Positions 10,850-21,765 of a DNA stretch of 64,000 nucleotides are shown here, piece after piece. The notes beneath the pieces were generated by a model. That model was not told the DNA's origin. It worked only from the letters and a program-made list of their open reading frames with translations, and did no database searches. The stretch is from Citrobacter enshiensis (GTDB lineage Bacteria; Pseudomonadota; Gammaproteobacteria; Enterobacterales; Enterobacteriaceae): contig NZ_CP119862.1 of assembly GCF_029338175.1 (NCBI RefSeq), forward strand, positions 3,038,001-3,102,000, read 5' to 3'. Each line of letters opens with the position of its first letter. Positions within the stretch are counted from its first letter, which is position 1. Made by a program: the position numbers and the translations under genes.

Positions 10850-13462
10850 TCAGGCTAGCGCCTTACTGATTTTCTCGAACAGATCGCCGGAGAGATTCTC
10901 CAGACCTTTTAACTGCTCCAGTGCCGCACGCATCTTCGCCTGACGTTTGGCGTCATAACGTTTCAGTCGGATCAGCGGTTCGATCAACCGTGAAGCCACC
11001 TGCGGGTTGCGACTGTTGAGTTCGGTCAGCATTTCGACCAGGAACTGATAACCGCTGCCGTCTTCGGCGTGGAACGCTGCCGGGTTGCTGCTGGCAAACG
11101 CGCCAATCAGTGAACGAATACGGTTCGGGTTGCTCAGCGTGAAGGAGCGGTGTTGCAGCAGGCCACGTACCGTCTCCAGCACGTTGTCGGCGGGGCTTGT
11201 GGATTGCAGGATGAACCATTTATCCATCACCAACCCATCCTGATGCCACTTATCGTCGTACTCTTGCATCAGAGCGTCGCGACACGGTAGTTGCGCCGCC
11301 ACCGCCGCAGAAAGTGCTGCCAGCGCGTCAGTCATGTTGTTGGCTTTCTGGTACTGTCGGCTCACCAACGTATTCGCAAGTTCGGTTTCCCCAAAGGCCA
11401 GGAAACGCAGACAGGCGTTGCGCAGCGTGCGCTTGCCGATATCGGCATGCTCAACCCGGTACTCATCAAGGTGGTTAGCGTTATAAATCGCCAGGAACTC
11501 ATCGGCCAGTTCCGTCGCCAGCGTGCGGGTTAATGCTTCGCGCACGGCGGCGATCGCTACCGGATCGATGACCTCAAACAGTTCTGCAATTTCATTGGCT
11601 GAAGGCAGCGTCAGGATCTCAGCCGCCAGCGCGGGATCAATCTTCTCGTCCAGAAGTACCGCGCGGAAGGCGTCAGCGACATGGACCGGCAGAGAGAGCG
11701 GTTGCCCCTGCTGATGACGCGCAACGTTCAGCTTGATATACGTCGCCAGCAGGCTTTGCGCCGCATCCCAGCGGGAGAAATCATTACGCGCGTGACGCAT
11801 CAGGAAGGTCAGTTGCTGATCGCTCCATTTGTACTCCAGCTTCACCGGCGCGGAAAATTCGCAAAGCAGCGCGGGAACCGGCTGGAAGTAGACGTTATCG
11901 AAGACAAAAGTCTGTTCAGACTGCGTCACATTGAGCACGGCATTGACCGGATGGCCACCCTTCTGCAACGGAATCACTTTACCTTTGTTATCATACAGTT
12001 CGATAGCAAACGGAATATGCAGCGGTTTCTTCTCTGCCTGATCCGGCGTTGCAGGCGTACGCTGACTGATGGTCAGCGTGTACTGCTCGGTTTCCGGGTT
12101 GTAGTCGTCTTTTACGGTGACCACCGGCGTACCGGACTGGCTGTACCAGCGACGGAAATGGGAGAGATCGACGTTTGACGCATCTTCCATCGCCTGCACG
12201 AAATCATCGCAGGTCGCCGCGCTGCCATCGTGGCGCTCAAAGTAAAGCTGCATCCCTTTCTGGAAATTCGCTTCGCCCAGCAGGGTATGGATCATGCGAA
12301 TGACTTCTGATCCCTTTTCGTAAACGGTCAGGGTATAGAAGTTGTTCATCTCGATGACACTATCCGGGCGGATGGGATGCGCCATCGGGCTGGCATCTTC
12401 AGCAAACTGCAAACCGCGCATTGTGCGCACATTACTGATGCGATTAACCGCGCGAGAGCCGAGATCGGAGCTGAACTCCTGATCGCGGAACACCGTTAAC
12501 CCCTCTTTCAGACTCAACTGGAACCAGTCGCGGCAGGTCACGCGGTTACCGGTCCAGTTGTGGAAATATTCGTGTCCGATGACGCGCTCAATGTCGAGGT
12601 AATCTTTATCGGTGGCGGTATCAGTACGCGCCAGCACGTATTTGGAGTTAAAGATGTTAAGCCCTTTATTCTCCATCGCGCCCATATTAAAGAAGTCGAC
12701 GGCGACAATCATATAGATGTCGAGGTCATATTCGAGACCAAAGCGCTCTTCATCCCACTTCATAGAATTTTTCAGCGACGTCATCGCCCACGGCGCACGA
12801 TCCAGATTACCGCGATCAACGTACAACTCCAGCGCCACTTTCCGCCCGGAGCGGGTGGTGAAGGTATCGCTCAGTACGTCGAAATCACCGGCGACCAGCG
12901 CAAAGAGATAGCAAGGTTTCGGGAAGGGATCCTGCCACTGTACCCAGTGACGCCCGTTTTCCAGCTCGCCCTGCGCAACACGGTTGCCGTTGGAGAGCAG
13001 GAACGGATATTTGCTTTTATCAGCAATGATTTTGGTGGTAAAACGCGCCAGCACGTCCGGACGGTCGAGATACCAGGTAATATGACGGAAGCCTTCCGCT
13101 TCGCACTGAGTACATAACGCATCACCGGACTGGTATAACCCTTCCAGCGCGGTATTCGCCGCCGGACTGATTTCATTGACAATGCGCAGGGTAAAACGCT
13201 CTGGCAAGTCGCTGAGGATCAGCGCGCCCTCTTCTTCTTTATACGCTGTCCACGGCAGAGAGTTCACGTGGATTGACACCAGCGTCAGGTCTTCGCCATC
13301 AAGGCGAAGCGAAGCATCCGACGCGCCATGACGAACAGCCTGGCTCACGGCAGTGACCACGGTTTTTTTAGCATCCAGGTCAAAGGTCAAATCAATATCA
13401 GTAATCTGGTAATCCGGTGCACGATAGTCGTGACGGTATTTGGCTTGTGGCTGTTGTGTCAT
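10850..13462 (-). CDS. pepN: Aminopeptidase N
   Basis: 870-aa M1-family zinc aminopeptidase, the major broad-specificity aminopeptidase of the cytoplasm. The exopeptidase motif GAMEN and the zinc motif HEYFHNW with a downstream glutamate helix are intact. The C-terminal part is an all-helical cone domain. The start at MTQQPQAKYRHDYRAPDYQ matches the E. coli length exactly. The open frame extends 50 codons upstream without a ribosome site. Confidence 0.97.
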   Translation of the reverse strand: MTQQPQAKYRHDYRAPDYQITDIDLTFDLDAKKTVVTAVSQAVRHGASDASLRLDGEDLTLVSIHVNSLPWTAYKEEEGALILSDLPERFTLRIVNEISPAANTALEGLYQSGDALCTQCEAEGFRHITWYLDRPDVLARFTTKIIADKSKYPFLLSNGNRVAQGELENGRHWVQWQDPFPKPCYLFALVAGDFDVLSDTFTTRSGRKVALELYVDRGNLDRAPWAMTSLKNSMKWDEERFGLEYDLDIYMIVAVDFFNMGAMENKGLNIFNSKYVLARTDTATDKDYLDIERVIGHEYFHNWTGNRVTCRDWFQLSLKEGLTVFRDQEFSSDLGSRAVNRISNVRTMRGLQFAEDASPMAHPIRPDSVIEMNNFYTLTVYEKGSEVIRMIHTLLGEANFQKGMQLYFERHDGSAATCDDFVQAMEDASNVDLSHFRRWYSQSGTPVVTVKDDYNPETEQYTLTISQRTPATPDQAEKKPLHIPFAIELYDNKGKVIPLQKGGHPVNAVLNVTQSEQTFVFDNVYFQPVPALLCEFSAPVKLEYKWSDQQLTFLMRHARNDFSRWDAAQSLLATYIKLNVARHQQGQPLSLPVHVADAFRAVLLDEKIDPALAAEILTLPSANEIAELFEVIDPVAIAAVREALTRTLATELADEFLAIYNANHLDEYRVEHADIGKRTLRNACLRFLAFGETELANTLVSRQYQKANNMTDALAALSAAVAAQLPCRDALMQEYDDKWHQDGLVMDKWFILQSTSPADNVLETVRGLLQHRSFTLSNPNRIRSLIGAFASSNPAAFHAEDGSGYQFLVEMLTELNSRNPQVASRLIEPLIRLKRYDAKRQAKMRAALEQLKGLENLSGDLFEKISKALA

Positions 13463-13658
13463 AAAAAAACCTTTAGCATCTTCTGTAGAGTCTCGACTCC
13501 AGTCTATTCCTGTTGTGTAAATCACGCTACGCAGAATGTTCATCTTTTCAGGCACAAACACCCTTTTTGCTACATTTTTATAACACGAGGCACGAAATGT
13601 ACTCGACCCCAAAGAGCGCTTATGTTGTGATCGGGGTTCAATAAATCGCTAAACAAGG

Positions 13659-13664
13659 TATACT
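13659..13664 (+). promoter_or_regulatory. pncB -10 box
   Basis: TATACT preceded, 16 nt upstream, by the weak -35 TTCAAT (13637-13642). The predicted transcript starts near 13671, just before the NadR box. Confidence 0.45.
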
Positions 13665-13681
13665 CCAGCGGTTTTCTTAGT

Positions 13682-13699
13682 TGTTTATTGTACTAAACG
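13682..13699. promoter_or_regulatory. NadR operator of pncB
   Basis: TGTTTA-N6-TAAACG matches the NadR consensus TGTTTA-N6-TAAACA with one mismatch. It sits just downstream of the predicted start of transcription, where a bound repressor would block pncB when NAD is high. Confidence 0.7.
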
Positions 13700-13728
13700 C
13701 TCCCGTGAGAGGATGCTACTGCGCACCT

Positions 13729-14931
13729 ATGACACAATTCGCTTCTCCTGTTCTGCACTCGCTGCTGGATACAGATGCTTATAAGTTGCATATGCAGCAA
13801 GCCGTTTTTCACCGCTACTACGATGTTCACGTAGCGGCGGAGTTTCGTTGCCGCGGCGACGACCTGCTGGGTATTTATGCAGATGCAATTCGCGAGCAGG
13901 TGGATGCGATGCAGCACCTGCAACTTCAGGAGGACGAGTTTACATGGCTCTCCAACCTGCCCTTCTTTAATGCTGATTACCTTAACTGGTTACGGGATTT
14001 CCGCTACAACCCCGAACAGGTGAGCGTCACGAATGATAACGGTAAGTTGAATATCCGCTTAACCGGCCCGTGGCGTGAAGTCATCATGTGGGAAGTCCCG
14101 CTGTTGGCGGTGATCAGTGAACTGGTGCACCGGTATCGTTCGCCAGAGGTTGGCGTGGCGCAAGCGCTTGATGCGCTGGAAAGTAAGCTAGTCGATTTCT
14201 CTGCTTTAACCGCCGATCTCGATATGTCCCGCTTCCATCTGATGGATTTTGGCACTCGCCGCCGTTTCTCGCGCGAGGTGCAACAGGCGATCGTCGAGCG
14301 CCTCCAGCAGGAGCAGTGGTTTGTCGGTACCAGTAACTACGACCTCGCTCGCCGGTTGTCCCTCACCCCGATGGGCACGCAGGCGCATGAGTGGTTCCAG
14401 GCGCACCAGCAAATTAGCCCGGATCTGGCCACCAGTCAGCGTGCTGCTCTCGCGGCCTGGCTGAATGAATATCCTGACCAGCTCGGCATCGCGCTCACCG
14501 ACTGCATCACCATGGACGCGTTTTTACGCGATTTTGGTATGGAGTTCGCGACCCGCTATCAAGGGTTGCGCCATGACTCTGGCGATCCCGTTGAGTGGGG
14601 CGAAAAAGCGATCGCCCATTATGAAAAACTGGGGATTGACCCGCTGACCAAAACGCTGGTCTTCTCAGACAATCTTGATCTGAAAAAAGCGGTCGATCTT
14701 TATCGTCACTTCGCATCACGCGTTCAGCTCAGTTTTGGCATTGGCACGCGCCTGACTTGCGACTTACCGCAAGTGAAGCCGCTGAATATTGTCATTAAGC
14801 TGGTGGAATGCAACGGTAAACCCGTGGCCAAATTGTCAGACAGCCCTGGTAAAACCATCTGTCATGACAAAGCGTTTGTGCGCGCACTGCGTAAAGCGTT
14901 CGACCTTCCGCATATCAAAAAAGCCAGTTAA
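13729..14931 (+). CDS. pncB: Nicotinate phosphoribosyltransferase
   Basis: 400-aa enzyme of the NAD salvage (Preiss-Handler) route that joins nicotinate to PRPP at the cost of ATP. Motifs [30 protein letters not shown] (autophosphorylated histidine region) and LRHDSGDP (phosphoribosyl binding) are present. The start at [10 protein letters not shown] reproduces the E. coli length. An in-frame ATG 16 codons upstream lies past the NadR box and is unlikely to be the start. Confidence 0.96.
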   Translation: MTQFASPVLHSLLDTDAYKLHMQQAVFHRYYDVHVAAEFRCRGDDLLGIYADAIREQVDAMQHLQLQEDEFTWLSNLPFFNADYLNWLRDFRYNPEQVSVTNDNGKLNIRLTGPWREVIMWEVPLLAVISELVHRYRSPEVGVAQALDALESKLVDFSALTADLDMSRFHLMDFGTRRRFSREVQQAIVERLQQEQWFVGTSNYDLARRLSLTPMGTQAHEWFQAHQQISPDLATSQRAALAAWLNEYPDQLGIALTDCITMDAFLRDFGMEFATRYQGLRHDSGDPVEWGEKAIAHYEKLGIDPLTKTLVFSDNLDLKKAVDLYRHFASRVQLSFGIGTRLTCDLPQVKPLNIVIKLVECNGKPVAKLSDSPGKTICHDKAFVRALRKAFDLPHIKKAS

Positions 14932-14937
14932 TCACCC

Positions 14938-14966
14938 CAGGGAGCCGTTTTGGCTCCCTTTATTTA
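14938..14966 (+). terminator. pncB terminator
   Basis: Hairpin AGGGAGCC-GTTTT-GGCTCCCT followed by a T-rich stretch, just after the pncB stop. Confidence 0.85.
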
Positions 14967-15100
14967 TTGTTTATTTCCGAAATCTTTCACTTTGCCTGTG
15001 AATTCTGCTTGTCTGATTGCAGATGCCAGGTAACATAGGTATCCCCCCAATCAGGGTGGACAAGTGTTTATTTTTTCCGACTATTAACAGAGAGAATATT

Positions 15101-16501
15101 ATGAGCGTTGCGCCTGTTGCCGACGTACTCCAGGGCCGTGTAGCCGTTGACAGCGAAGTCACCGTGCGCGGATGGGTACGTACCCGCCGAGATTCAAAAG
15201 CTGGCATCTCCTTCCTCGCCGTTTATGACGGTTCCTGCTTTGATCCTGTACAGGCTGTCATCAATAATTCTCTGCCCAATTACAATGAAGACGTTTTACG
15301 TCTGACGACCGGTTGCTCGGTGGTTGTAACGGGCCATGTCGTTGCGTCGCCAGGTCAGGGACAAAGTTTTGAAATCCAGGCCACCAAAGTCGAAGTGACC
15401 GGTTGGGTTGAAGATCCAGACACCTATCCGATGGCGGCAAAACGTCACAGCATTGAATACCTGCGTGAAGTCGCGCATATGCGTCCGCGTACTAACATGA
15501 TTGGTGCGGTAGCGCGTGTACGTCATACCCTGGCGCAAGCGCTGCATCGTTTTTTCCACGAGCAGGGTTTCTTTTGGGTATCCACGCCGCTGATCACGGC
15601 TTCCGATACGGAAGGCGCGGGTGAAATGTTCCGCGTTTCTACGCTGGATCTGGAAAACCTGCCGCGTAACGATCAGGGCAAAGTCGATTTCGACAAAGAC
15701 TTCTTTGGTAAAGAAGCGTTCCTGACCGTTTCCGGTCAGTTAAACGGTGAAACGTACGCCTGTGCGTTGTCCAAAATCTATACCTTTGGACCGACTTTCC
15801 GTGCAGAAAACTCCAACACCAGCCGCCATCTGGCTGAGTTCTGGATGCTGGAGCCGGAAGTGGCGTTTGCCGATCTGAACGACGTCGCAGGCCTGGCTGA
15901 AGCCATGCTGAAATACGCGTTCAAGGCCGTACTGGAAGAACGTGCGGATGATATGAAGTTCTTTGCTGAGCGTGTCGACAAAGACGCCGTTTCCCGTCTG
16001 GAACGTTTCATCGAAGCTGATTTTGCTCAGGTTGATTACACCGATGCGGTGACCATTCTGGAAAACTGCGGTAAGAAATTTGAAAACCCGGTGTTCTGGG
16101 GCGTGGATCTGTCTTCCGAGCATGAGCGTTACCTTGCTGAAGAACACTTTAAAGCCCCTGTGGTCGTTAAAAACTACCCGAAAGACATTAAGGCGTTCTA
16201 TATGCGCCTTAACGAAGACGGTAAAACCGTGGCCGCAATGGATGTGTTGGCGCCGGGTATCGGCGAAATTATTGGCGGTTCTCAGCGTGAAGAGCGTCTC
16301 GATGTGCTGGATGCGCGTATGGCAGAAATGGGGCTGAACAAAGAAGATTACTGGTGGTATCGCGATCTGCGTCGCTACGGTACTGTTCCGCACTCAGGTT
16401 TCGGTCTGGGCTTCGAACGTCTTATCGCGTATGTGACTGGCGTGCAAAACGTCCGTGATGTGATTCCGTTCCCGCGTACACCTCGTAACGCCAGTTTCTA
16501 A
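15101..16501 (+). CDS. asnS: Asparaginyl-tRNA synthetase
   Basis: 466-aa class IIb synthetase charging tRNA-Asn. An N-terminal OB fold binds the anticodon ([14 protein letters not shown]...). The catalytic domain has motif 2 [21 protein letters not shown] and motif 3 GFGLGFERL. The start at [13 protein letters not shown] follows AGAGAG. The open frame begins 28 codons earlier without supporting signals. It ends PRTPRNASF as in E. coli. Confidence 0.97.
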   Translation: MSVAPVADVLQGRVAVDSEVTVRGWVRTRRDSKAGISFLAVYDGSCFDPVQAVINNSLPNYNEDVLRLTTGCSVVVTGHVVASPGQGQSFEIQATKVEVTGWVEDPDTYPMAAKRHSIEYLREVAHMRPRTNMIGAVARVRHTLAQALHRFFHEQGFFWVSTPLITASDTEGAGEMFRVSTLDLENLPRNDQGKVDFDKDFFGKEAFLTVSGQLNGETYACALSKIYTFGPTFRAENSNTSRHLAEFWMLEPEVAFADLNDVAGLAEAMLKYAFKAVLEERADDMKFFAERVDKDAVSRLERFIEADFAQVDYTDAVTILENCGKKFENPVFWGVDLSSEHERYLAEEHFKAPVVVKNYPKDIKAFYMRLNEDGKTVAAMDVLAPGIGEIIGGSQREERLDVLDARMAEMGLNKEDYWWYRDLRRYGTVPHSGFGLGFERLIAYVTGVQNVRDVIPFPRTPRNASF

Positions 16502-16514
16502 TCACCTGTCACCT

Positions 16515-16543
16515 TTAAAGGCCAGCATCGCTGGCCTTTTTTC
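16515..16543 (+). terminator. asnS terminator
   Basis: AAAGGCCAGC-ATC-GCTGGCCTTTTTT, a perfect stem with a T run, 14 nt past the asnS stop. Confidence 0.9.
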
Positions 16544-17108
16544 TCTGTGCAATTGTCAAGTTTTGTGAGCAAGAAGTAATCAAATCTAATAGCAACCCCG
16601 CAAAGCCCACATTCTTGTTACGTGATATTTCCCTGTAATATTTATGAATAAAATACATGCAATTTTATGTTGAAGATGAGTTTTCTCTTAGCTTATAGCA
16701 TATTTTTTAACCTTCAATTTAGAAGTCCAGACGTCCTCAATTCAAATGCAAGTCACCTTATCAACGGGTCACTCACGTGAAAACACCCCGCCTTATCTAA
16801 ATTAAATATAAGAAAATCATATAAATAGAATTAAAAATGCCGTTTCAAATCGCGAAATGGCGCTGAAATTTGACGCCGTTCACAAAGTTCATCGAATTTA
16901 ATATTTTGTTACACACTTTTTCGTTTCGAAACAAAATCTTTATCTTTGTAGCATTTTCGCTGTAGCGAAACGGTAGTTTGAATGGAAAGATGCCTGTCAG
17001 ACACATAAAGACACCAAACTCTCATCAATAGTTCCGTAAATTATTATTGACAGAATTTATTGACGGCAGTGGCAGGTGTCATATAAAAACCAATGAGGGT
17101 AATAAATA
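16544..17108 (+). promoter_or_regulatory. ompF upstream region with OmpR sites and promoter
   Basis: No gene is seen in these 565 nt. The proximal part matches E. coli ompF nearly base for base. OmpR-type T/A-rich repeats lie around 16903-16960, -35 TAGCGA is at 16963-16968, and -10 AAAGAT at 16986-16991 follows a 17-nt spacer. Transcription should start near 16999. The 110-nt leader ends in ATGAGGGTAATAAATA before the ATG, the region bound by MicF RNA in E. coli. The distal AT-rich part (16560-16860) is where E. coli has its far OmpR site and IHF site; I cannot place these exactly. Confidence 0.75.
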
Positions 17109-18206
17109 ATGATGAAGCGCAACATCCTGGCAGTGGTTATCCCTGCACTGCTGGCAGCTGGTACCGCAAACGCAGCCGAAATCTACAACAAAGATGCCAA
17201 TAAGCTGGACCTGTACGGTAAAGCCGTAGGTTTACGTTATTTTTCTAAAGACAATGGCAAAAACAGTTACGGCGGCAACGGCGACGAAACTTATGCCCGT
17301 CTTGGTTTCAAAGGGGAAACACAGATCAACTCCGATCTGACCGGTTACGGTCAGTGGGAATATAACTTTGCCGGTAACAACTCCGAAGGCGGTAGCGACG
17401 CTCAAGACGGTAACAAAACCCGTCTGGCCTTCGCGGGTCTGAAATACGGCGACTATGGTTCTTTCGACTACGGTCGTAACTACGGCGTAGTTTACGATGC
17501 ACTGGGCTACACCGATATGCTGCCAGAGTTTGGTGGTGATACCGCCGCATCTGACATGTTCTTCGCTCAGCGTAACGGCGGTCTGGCGACTTACCGTAAC
17601 GCCAACTTCTTCGGTCTGGTTGACGGTCTGAACTTCGCTGTACAGTACCTGGGTAAAAACGAGCGTGACAGCGATGTTCGTCGCTCTAACGGTGATGGTG
17701 TTGGTGGTTCAATCAGCTATGAATATGAAGGCTTCGGTGTCGTCGGTGCTTATGGCGCTGCAGACCGCACCAACGCTCAGGACGCGCTGACTTACGCTAA
17801 CGGTGGCGGGAAAGCTGAACAGTGGGCAGCTGGCGTGAAGTATGATGCGAACAGCATCTACCTGGCGGCTAACTACAGCGAAACTCATAACGCAACCCGT
17901 ATTTCTAACGGCCTCAATGGCCTTAATGGTTATGCTAACAAAACTGAAGACGTCCTGCTGGTTGCTCAGTATCAGTTCGACTTCGGTCTGCGTCCGTCCA
18001 TCGCTTATACCAAATCTAAAGGTAAAGATATCGAAGGCATCGGCGATGTTGATCTCGTGAACTACTTCGAAGTGGGCGCAACCTACTACTTCAACAAAAA
18101 CATGTCCACCTACGTCGACTACATCATCAACCAGATCGATTCTGACAACGAACTGGGTATCGGCTCAGACGACACCGTTGCTGTCGGTATCGTTTACCAG
18201 TTCTAA
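17109..18206 (+). CDS. ompF: Outer membrane porin OmpF
   Basis: 365-aa trimeric general porin letting small solutes across the outer membrane. Signal peptide residues 1-22 end in TANA, and mature AEIYNKD follows. The constriction loop L3 PEFGGDTA and the C-terminal VGIVYQF with terminal phenylalanine for BAM recognition are present. Location between asnS and aspC confirms OmpF rather than OmpC or PhoE. Differences from E. coli concentrate in surface loops (for example [10 protein letters not shown] and the [16 protein letters not shown] region), as expected from phage and immune selection. Confidence 0.96.
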   Translation: MMKRNILAVVIPALLAAGTANAAEIYNKDANKLDLYGKAVGLRYFSKDNGKNSYGGNGDETYARLGFKGETQINSDLTGYGQWEYNFAGNNSEGGSDAQDGNKTRLAFAGLKYGDYGSFDYGRNYGVVYDALGYTDMLPEFGGDTAASDMFFAQRNGGLATYRNANFFGLVDGLNFAVQYLGKNERDSDVRRSNGDGVGGSISYEYEGFGVVGAYGAADRTNAQDALTYANGGGKAEQWAAGVKYDANSIYLAANYSETHNATRISNGLNGLNGYANKTEDVLLVAQYQFDFGLRPSIAYTKSKGKDIEGIGDVDLVNYFEVGATYYFNKNMSTYVDYIINQIDSDNELGIGSDDTVAVGIVYQF

Positions 18207-18231
18207 TAGCAGACCTCTTTGTTAAATGCCT

Positions 18232-18261
18232 AAAAAACAGGACTTCGGTCCTGTTTTTTTA
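18232..18261 (+). terminator. ompF terminator
   Basis: AAAAAACAGGAC-TTCG-GTCCTGTTTTTTT, a strong UUCG-type hairpin with a T run, 25 nt after the ompF stop. Confidence 0.92.
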
Positions 18262-18389
18262 TGTCTGCCAGCAAATTCTCGTGTCTTCTAAAAACAATCA
18301 GGCTTTTTGTCACTAACAGTTGGCATTTTGTAAATCTACCGTTAACCTGATTACGGATTTCCCTTCTGTAACTACAATGGAACCTCGTC

Positions 18390-19580
18390 ATGTTTGAGAA
18401 CATTACCGCCGCCCCTGCCGACCCCATTCTGGGTCTGGCCGATCTGTTTCGTGCCGATGACCGTCCTGGGAAAATTAACCTGGGTATCGGTGTCTATAAA
18501 GATGAGACTGGCAAAACGCCGGTGCTAACCAGCGTTAAAAAAGCCGAGCAATATTTACTCGAAAATGAAACGACGAAAAACTACCTCGGCATTGACGGTA
18601 TTCCGGAGTTTGGCCATTGCACTCAGGAACTGTTATTTGGCAAAGGTAACGCCCTGATCAACGACAAACGAGCTCGCACTGCGCAAACCCCGGGTGGTAC
18701 AGGCGCTCTGCGTGTTGCTGCTGATTTCCTGGCAAAAAATACCGCGGCCAAACGCGTATGGGTGAGCAATCCGAGCTGGCCAAACCATAAGAGCGTCTTT
18801 AATTCCGCCGGTCTGGAAGTGCGTGAATACGCGTATTACGACGCAGAAAACCATTGCCTGGACTTTGACGCACTGCTGAGTAGCCTGAGTGACGCTCAGG
18901 CGGGCGATGTCGTTCTGTTCCACGGCTGCTGCCACAACCCAACCGGTATTGATCCTACGCTTGAACAATGGCAAACGCTGGCTCAGCTTTCCGTTGAGAA
19001 AGGATGGCTGCCGTTGTTTGACTTCGCTTATCAGGGCTTTGCCCGTGGTCTGGAAGAAGATGCGGAAGGTCTGCGCGCTTTCGCCGGGCTGCATAAAGAA
19101 CTGATCGTCGCGAGTTCTTACTCCAAAAACTTTGGCCTGTATAACGAACGCGTCGGTGCCTGCACGCTGGTAGCGGCGGATGCTGAAACCGTTGACCGTG
19201 CTTTCAGCCAGATGAAGTCCGTTATTCGCGCAAACTACTCCAACCCACCGGCGCACGGCGCATCGGTAGTAGCGACCATTCTGAGCAACGACGCTCTGCG
19301 TGCTATCTGGGAACAAGAACTGACCGATATGCGCCAACGTATTCAGCGTATGCGTCTGTTGTTCGTGAATACCCTGCAAGAGAAAGGCGCGAACCGCGAC
19401 TTCAGCTTCATCATCAAACAAAACGGCATGTTCTCGTTCAGCGGTCTGACCAAAGAGCAAGTGCTGCGTCTGCGTGAAGAGTTTGGTGTCTACGCTGTGG
19501 CTTCTGGTCGTGTTAACGTGGCAGGCATGACGCCAGATAACATGGCGCCGCTGTGCGAAGCCATCGTTGCCGTGCTGTAA
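18390..19580 (+). CDS. aspC: Aspartate aminotransferase
   Basis: 396-aa fold-type I PLP enzyme interconverting aspartate/2-oxoglutarate and oxaloacetate/glutamate. It also acts on aromatic amino acids. The PLP lysine lies in [15 protein letters not shown] (about residue 246). [11 protein letters not shown] and the substrate arginine near the C-terminus are intact. The start [16 protein letters not shown] is the family start. Its terminator is now split by an insertion sequence. Confidence 0.97.
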   Translation: MFENITAAPADPILGLADLFRADDRPGKINLGIGVYKDETGKTPVLTSVKKAEQYLLENETTKNYLGIDGIPEFGHCTQELLFGKGNALINDKRARTAQTPGGTGALRVAADFLAKNTAAKRVWVSNPSWPNHKSVFNSAGLEVREYAYYDAENHCLDFDALLSSLSDAQAGDVVLFHGCCHNPTGIDPTLEQWQTLAQLSVEKGWLPLFDFAYQGFARGLEEDAEGLRAFAGLHKELIVASSYSKNFGLYNERVGACTLVAADAETVDRAFSQMKSVIRANYSNPPAHGASVVATILSNDALRAIWEQELTDMRQRIQRMRLLFVNTLQEKGANRDFSFIIKQNGMFSFSGLTKEQVLRLREEFGVYAVASGRVNVAGMTPDNMAPLCEAIVAVL

Positions 19581-19596
19581 AACAGACGGAAAAAAC

Positions 19597-19606
19597 AAAG
19601 CCCGCA
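19597..19606 (+). terminator. Left arm of the split aspC/gloC terminator
   Basis: AAAGCCCGC (19597-19605) pairs with GCGGGCTTT at 21071-21079 on the far side of the insertion sequence. Removing the element and one copy of ATG gives a 9-bp stem with a 5-base loop and T runs on both sides. The ancestral bidirectional terminator between aspC and gloC is therefore interrupted in its loop. Confidence 0.85.
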
Positions 19607-19609
19607 ATG

Positions 19610-21066
19610 TGGACTGACCCCATAAAGTTGGACAGTTCATGTTAAGCGGCTTTCAGGGCCTGGGTTCGGTATTCTACCGGACTCAGGCCTTTTAATTTCA
19701 GGCTTATCCGTTCGTTGTTGTAGTAATGGATATAGTCCTCTATCGCTTTCCTTAGTTCTTTGACACTGCTGAACTGACCCAGATAAAAACACTCCGATTT
19801 CAACGTACCGAAGAAGTTCTCCATCACCGCATTATCCAGGCAGTTTCCTTTGCGCGACATACTTTGCGTCATGCCCTGTGCCTTTAACCTGACCTGATAA
19901 CCAGCCATTCGATAATGCCAGCCCTGATCCGAGTGCAACAACGGGGTGTCTTCTGGGCTGAGCTTCGAGAACGCATCGTGCAGCATCGTATTAACCATCT
20001 CCATCACCGGCCTTTCCGACAGGCTGTAGGGAGATAATCTCCGGTTTAAACAGATCGAGAACCGGCGACAGGTACAGTTTTTTTACCCTGCACCGAGAAC
20101 TCTGTAACATCCGTAACCCCATTTTTCGTTGGCTTTTGAGGCACCGAAGTTCCGACTCAGGATATTGGGCGCTGCTTGCCCGCTTCCCCTTTCCAGGGTC
20201 TCGATATTTCTTCACCCTTATCAGAGACCGGAGCGACAACGCTGTCATCAGCCGCTGCACTGTTTTATGGTTTACCAGCACCCCCCTGTTTTCTCAGTGA
20301 GAGCGTGATCCCTGCGGTAGCCATTAGCGCCCTTTGTGATAGTGGTAAATCTCTCTGATTTTGTCTTTCAGCCCTGCATGCCTGTCCACCTCGCTTCAGC
20401 GCATTCATATTGTGATACCACGTACGCGGGACATATCCGCTGCACGCGAGAAGGTCACTGAGCGCATACTCCAGCCTTAGCTCACTGATTATTGCGGCTT
20501 TCTGCCGTTTTTCTCGCTTTGAACTAAGGCCTTCAGCTTTTTTAGATAGGCATTCTCTGCTCGCAGGTAACGGAGTTCAGCCCGCAGTTCTTCGGGAGAT
20601 ATACTTTTCCAGTGCAGCATCGGTAAGTGGAAGTGTTTTTTGGGGTTTTGTCATGTCCTTGCTCCGGCCATGTTTTATGCTCAGAAGTCCTTTCTCACCT
20701 GCGTCTTTGTAGACATTCACCCAGTGCCGGACAACGGTTTCATTGAGATATTAAACCGTGCGGCAGCTTCACGCATTGAAAGTTCTTCATTGAGTAACAG
20801 TCTGGACAACAGCCATCCGGAACGCTGGAGAATGGCGGTTATTTTTCCAGGTTATGCCATCAATACCATGGAGTTGCCAGGCTACTTACCCAGCGTCGCA
20901 CTGATTGTTCTTCAACACCAAAACGTTCAGCGTTACGATGTGTTCCATCGTTTCCGGCAAGGTAGTGATTGACTACAGCTATTCTGGTTTCGAGGGAATA
21001 TTTTGGCTTTGCCATAAAAAACTGCACCTTACTCAGTTGGGTGTCCAACTTTTGGGGTACAGTCCA
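19610..21066 (-). mobile_element. Decayed IS3-family (IS150-group) insertion sequence
   Basis: 1457-bp element with imperfect 25-bp terminal inverted repeats. Both begin TGGACTG and end AAGTTGGACA (19610-19634 and 21042-21066 reversed). It is flanked by a 3-bp direct repeat ATG (19607-19609 and 21067-21069), the target duplication size of this group. Its orfA/orfB run on the minus strand with several frameshifts. OrfA residues MAKPKYSLETRIAVVNHYLAG and the leucine-rich LRAENAYLKKLKALVQ tail are recognisable. The exact named element cannot be fixed without a search. Confidence 0.93.
19642..21015 (-). pseudogene. IS150-group transposase orfAB (multiple frameshifts)
   Basis: The N-terminal helix-turn-helix part of OrfA opens at 21015 (MAKPKYSLETRIAV) and breaks near 20860. 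Its C-terminal part (LRAENAYLKKLKAL) is readable around 20500-20580 in another frame. OrfB is broken: MLVNHKTVQRLMTALSLRS opens at 20281, and the first catalytic aspartate (VTDVTEF) is only readable in a different frame near 20100. An intact C-terminal block from 20007 carries the second aspartate (LLHSDQGWHYR) and the glutamate (NCLDNAVMENFFGTLKSE). No functional transposase can be made without several corrections. Confidence 0.9.
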
Positions 21067-21086
21067 ATGCGCGGGCTTTTTTATGC

Positions 21087-21737
21087 GGTTACCAGACAGG
21101 CATTTCGTCCTGCAGGAACGGATTATGCAACCGTTCATTGCCCAGCGTAGAAAGCGGGCCGTGTCCGGGGATAAATGTCACATCGTCACCCAGCGGCAAC
21201 AATTTACGTTTAATCGAATCGATCAGCTGATTGTGATCCCCACGCGGGAAATCGCTGCGCCCAACGCCGCCTTTGAAAATCACATCACCAGAAATCAGTA
21301 ACTGCGATTGTTCATCAAAGAAGACCACGTGACCTGGCGTGTGGCCCGGGCAATGCAACACCTGTAAAGTCACATTCCCTACGCTCACACGATCGCCTTC
21401 ATTCAGCCAACGGTCAGGCGTGCAGTGGCTGACACTCTCCGAGGCCAAACATGCGACTTTGTGCCGGTAAACCCTGCAGCCAGAACTCATCTTCTTTTTC
21501 CGGGCCGATCACAGGCACGCCATAATGCTCAGCCAGTTCACCCGCCGCACCGACATGATCAAGATGACCATGCGTGAGAAGAATTTGCGTGAGCGTAACG
21601 CCGCTGGCATCCACTTCACGTTTGATCTTCTCTGCATCGCCGCCGGGATCGACCAGCGCGGCCAGACGGGTTTGCTCACACCAGATCAATGAACAATTCT
21701 GGGCGAATGCGGTGACCGGAATAATACGATAGTTCAT
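21087..21737 (-). pseudogene. gloC: Glyoxalase II-type hydrolase GloC, frameshifted
   Basis: Metallo-beta-lactamase fold protein (YcbL), a type II glyoxalase hydrolysing S-lactoylglutathione. The first frame (21414-21737, [17 protein letters not shown]) holds the metal motif THGHLDHVG and ends [12 protein letters not shown]. The rest continues in the next frame as [10 protein letters not shown] through [22 protein letters not shown] and GHGP to DEMPVW. Compared with the family, the minus strand has one extra C between CCACTG and ACGCCT (about base 21422). Removing it restores a 215-aa protein. Either a real inactivating insertion or a sequencing error. Confidence 0.88.
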
Positions 21738-21765
21738 ACTGCTCCTGTTTCGTTAAGCCTGTGGA

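Noticed and set aside
13463-13612. 50-codon upstream extension of pepN
   Set aside because: No ribosome site, and E. coli PepN starts exactly at MTQQPQAKYRH.
18633-19640. 335-codon frame antisense to aspC, running to the IS edge
   Set aside because: Antisense shadow of aspC with no family resemblance.
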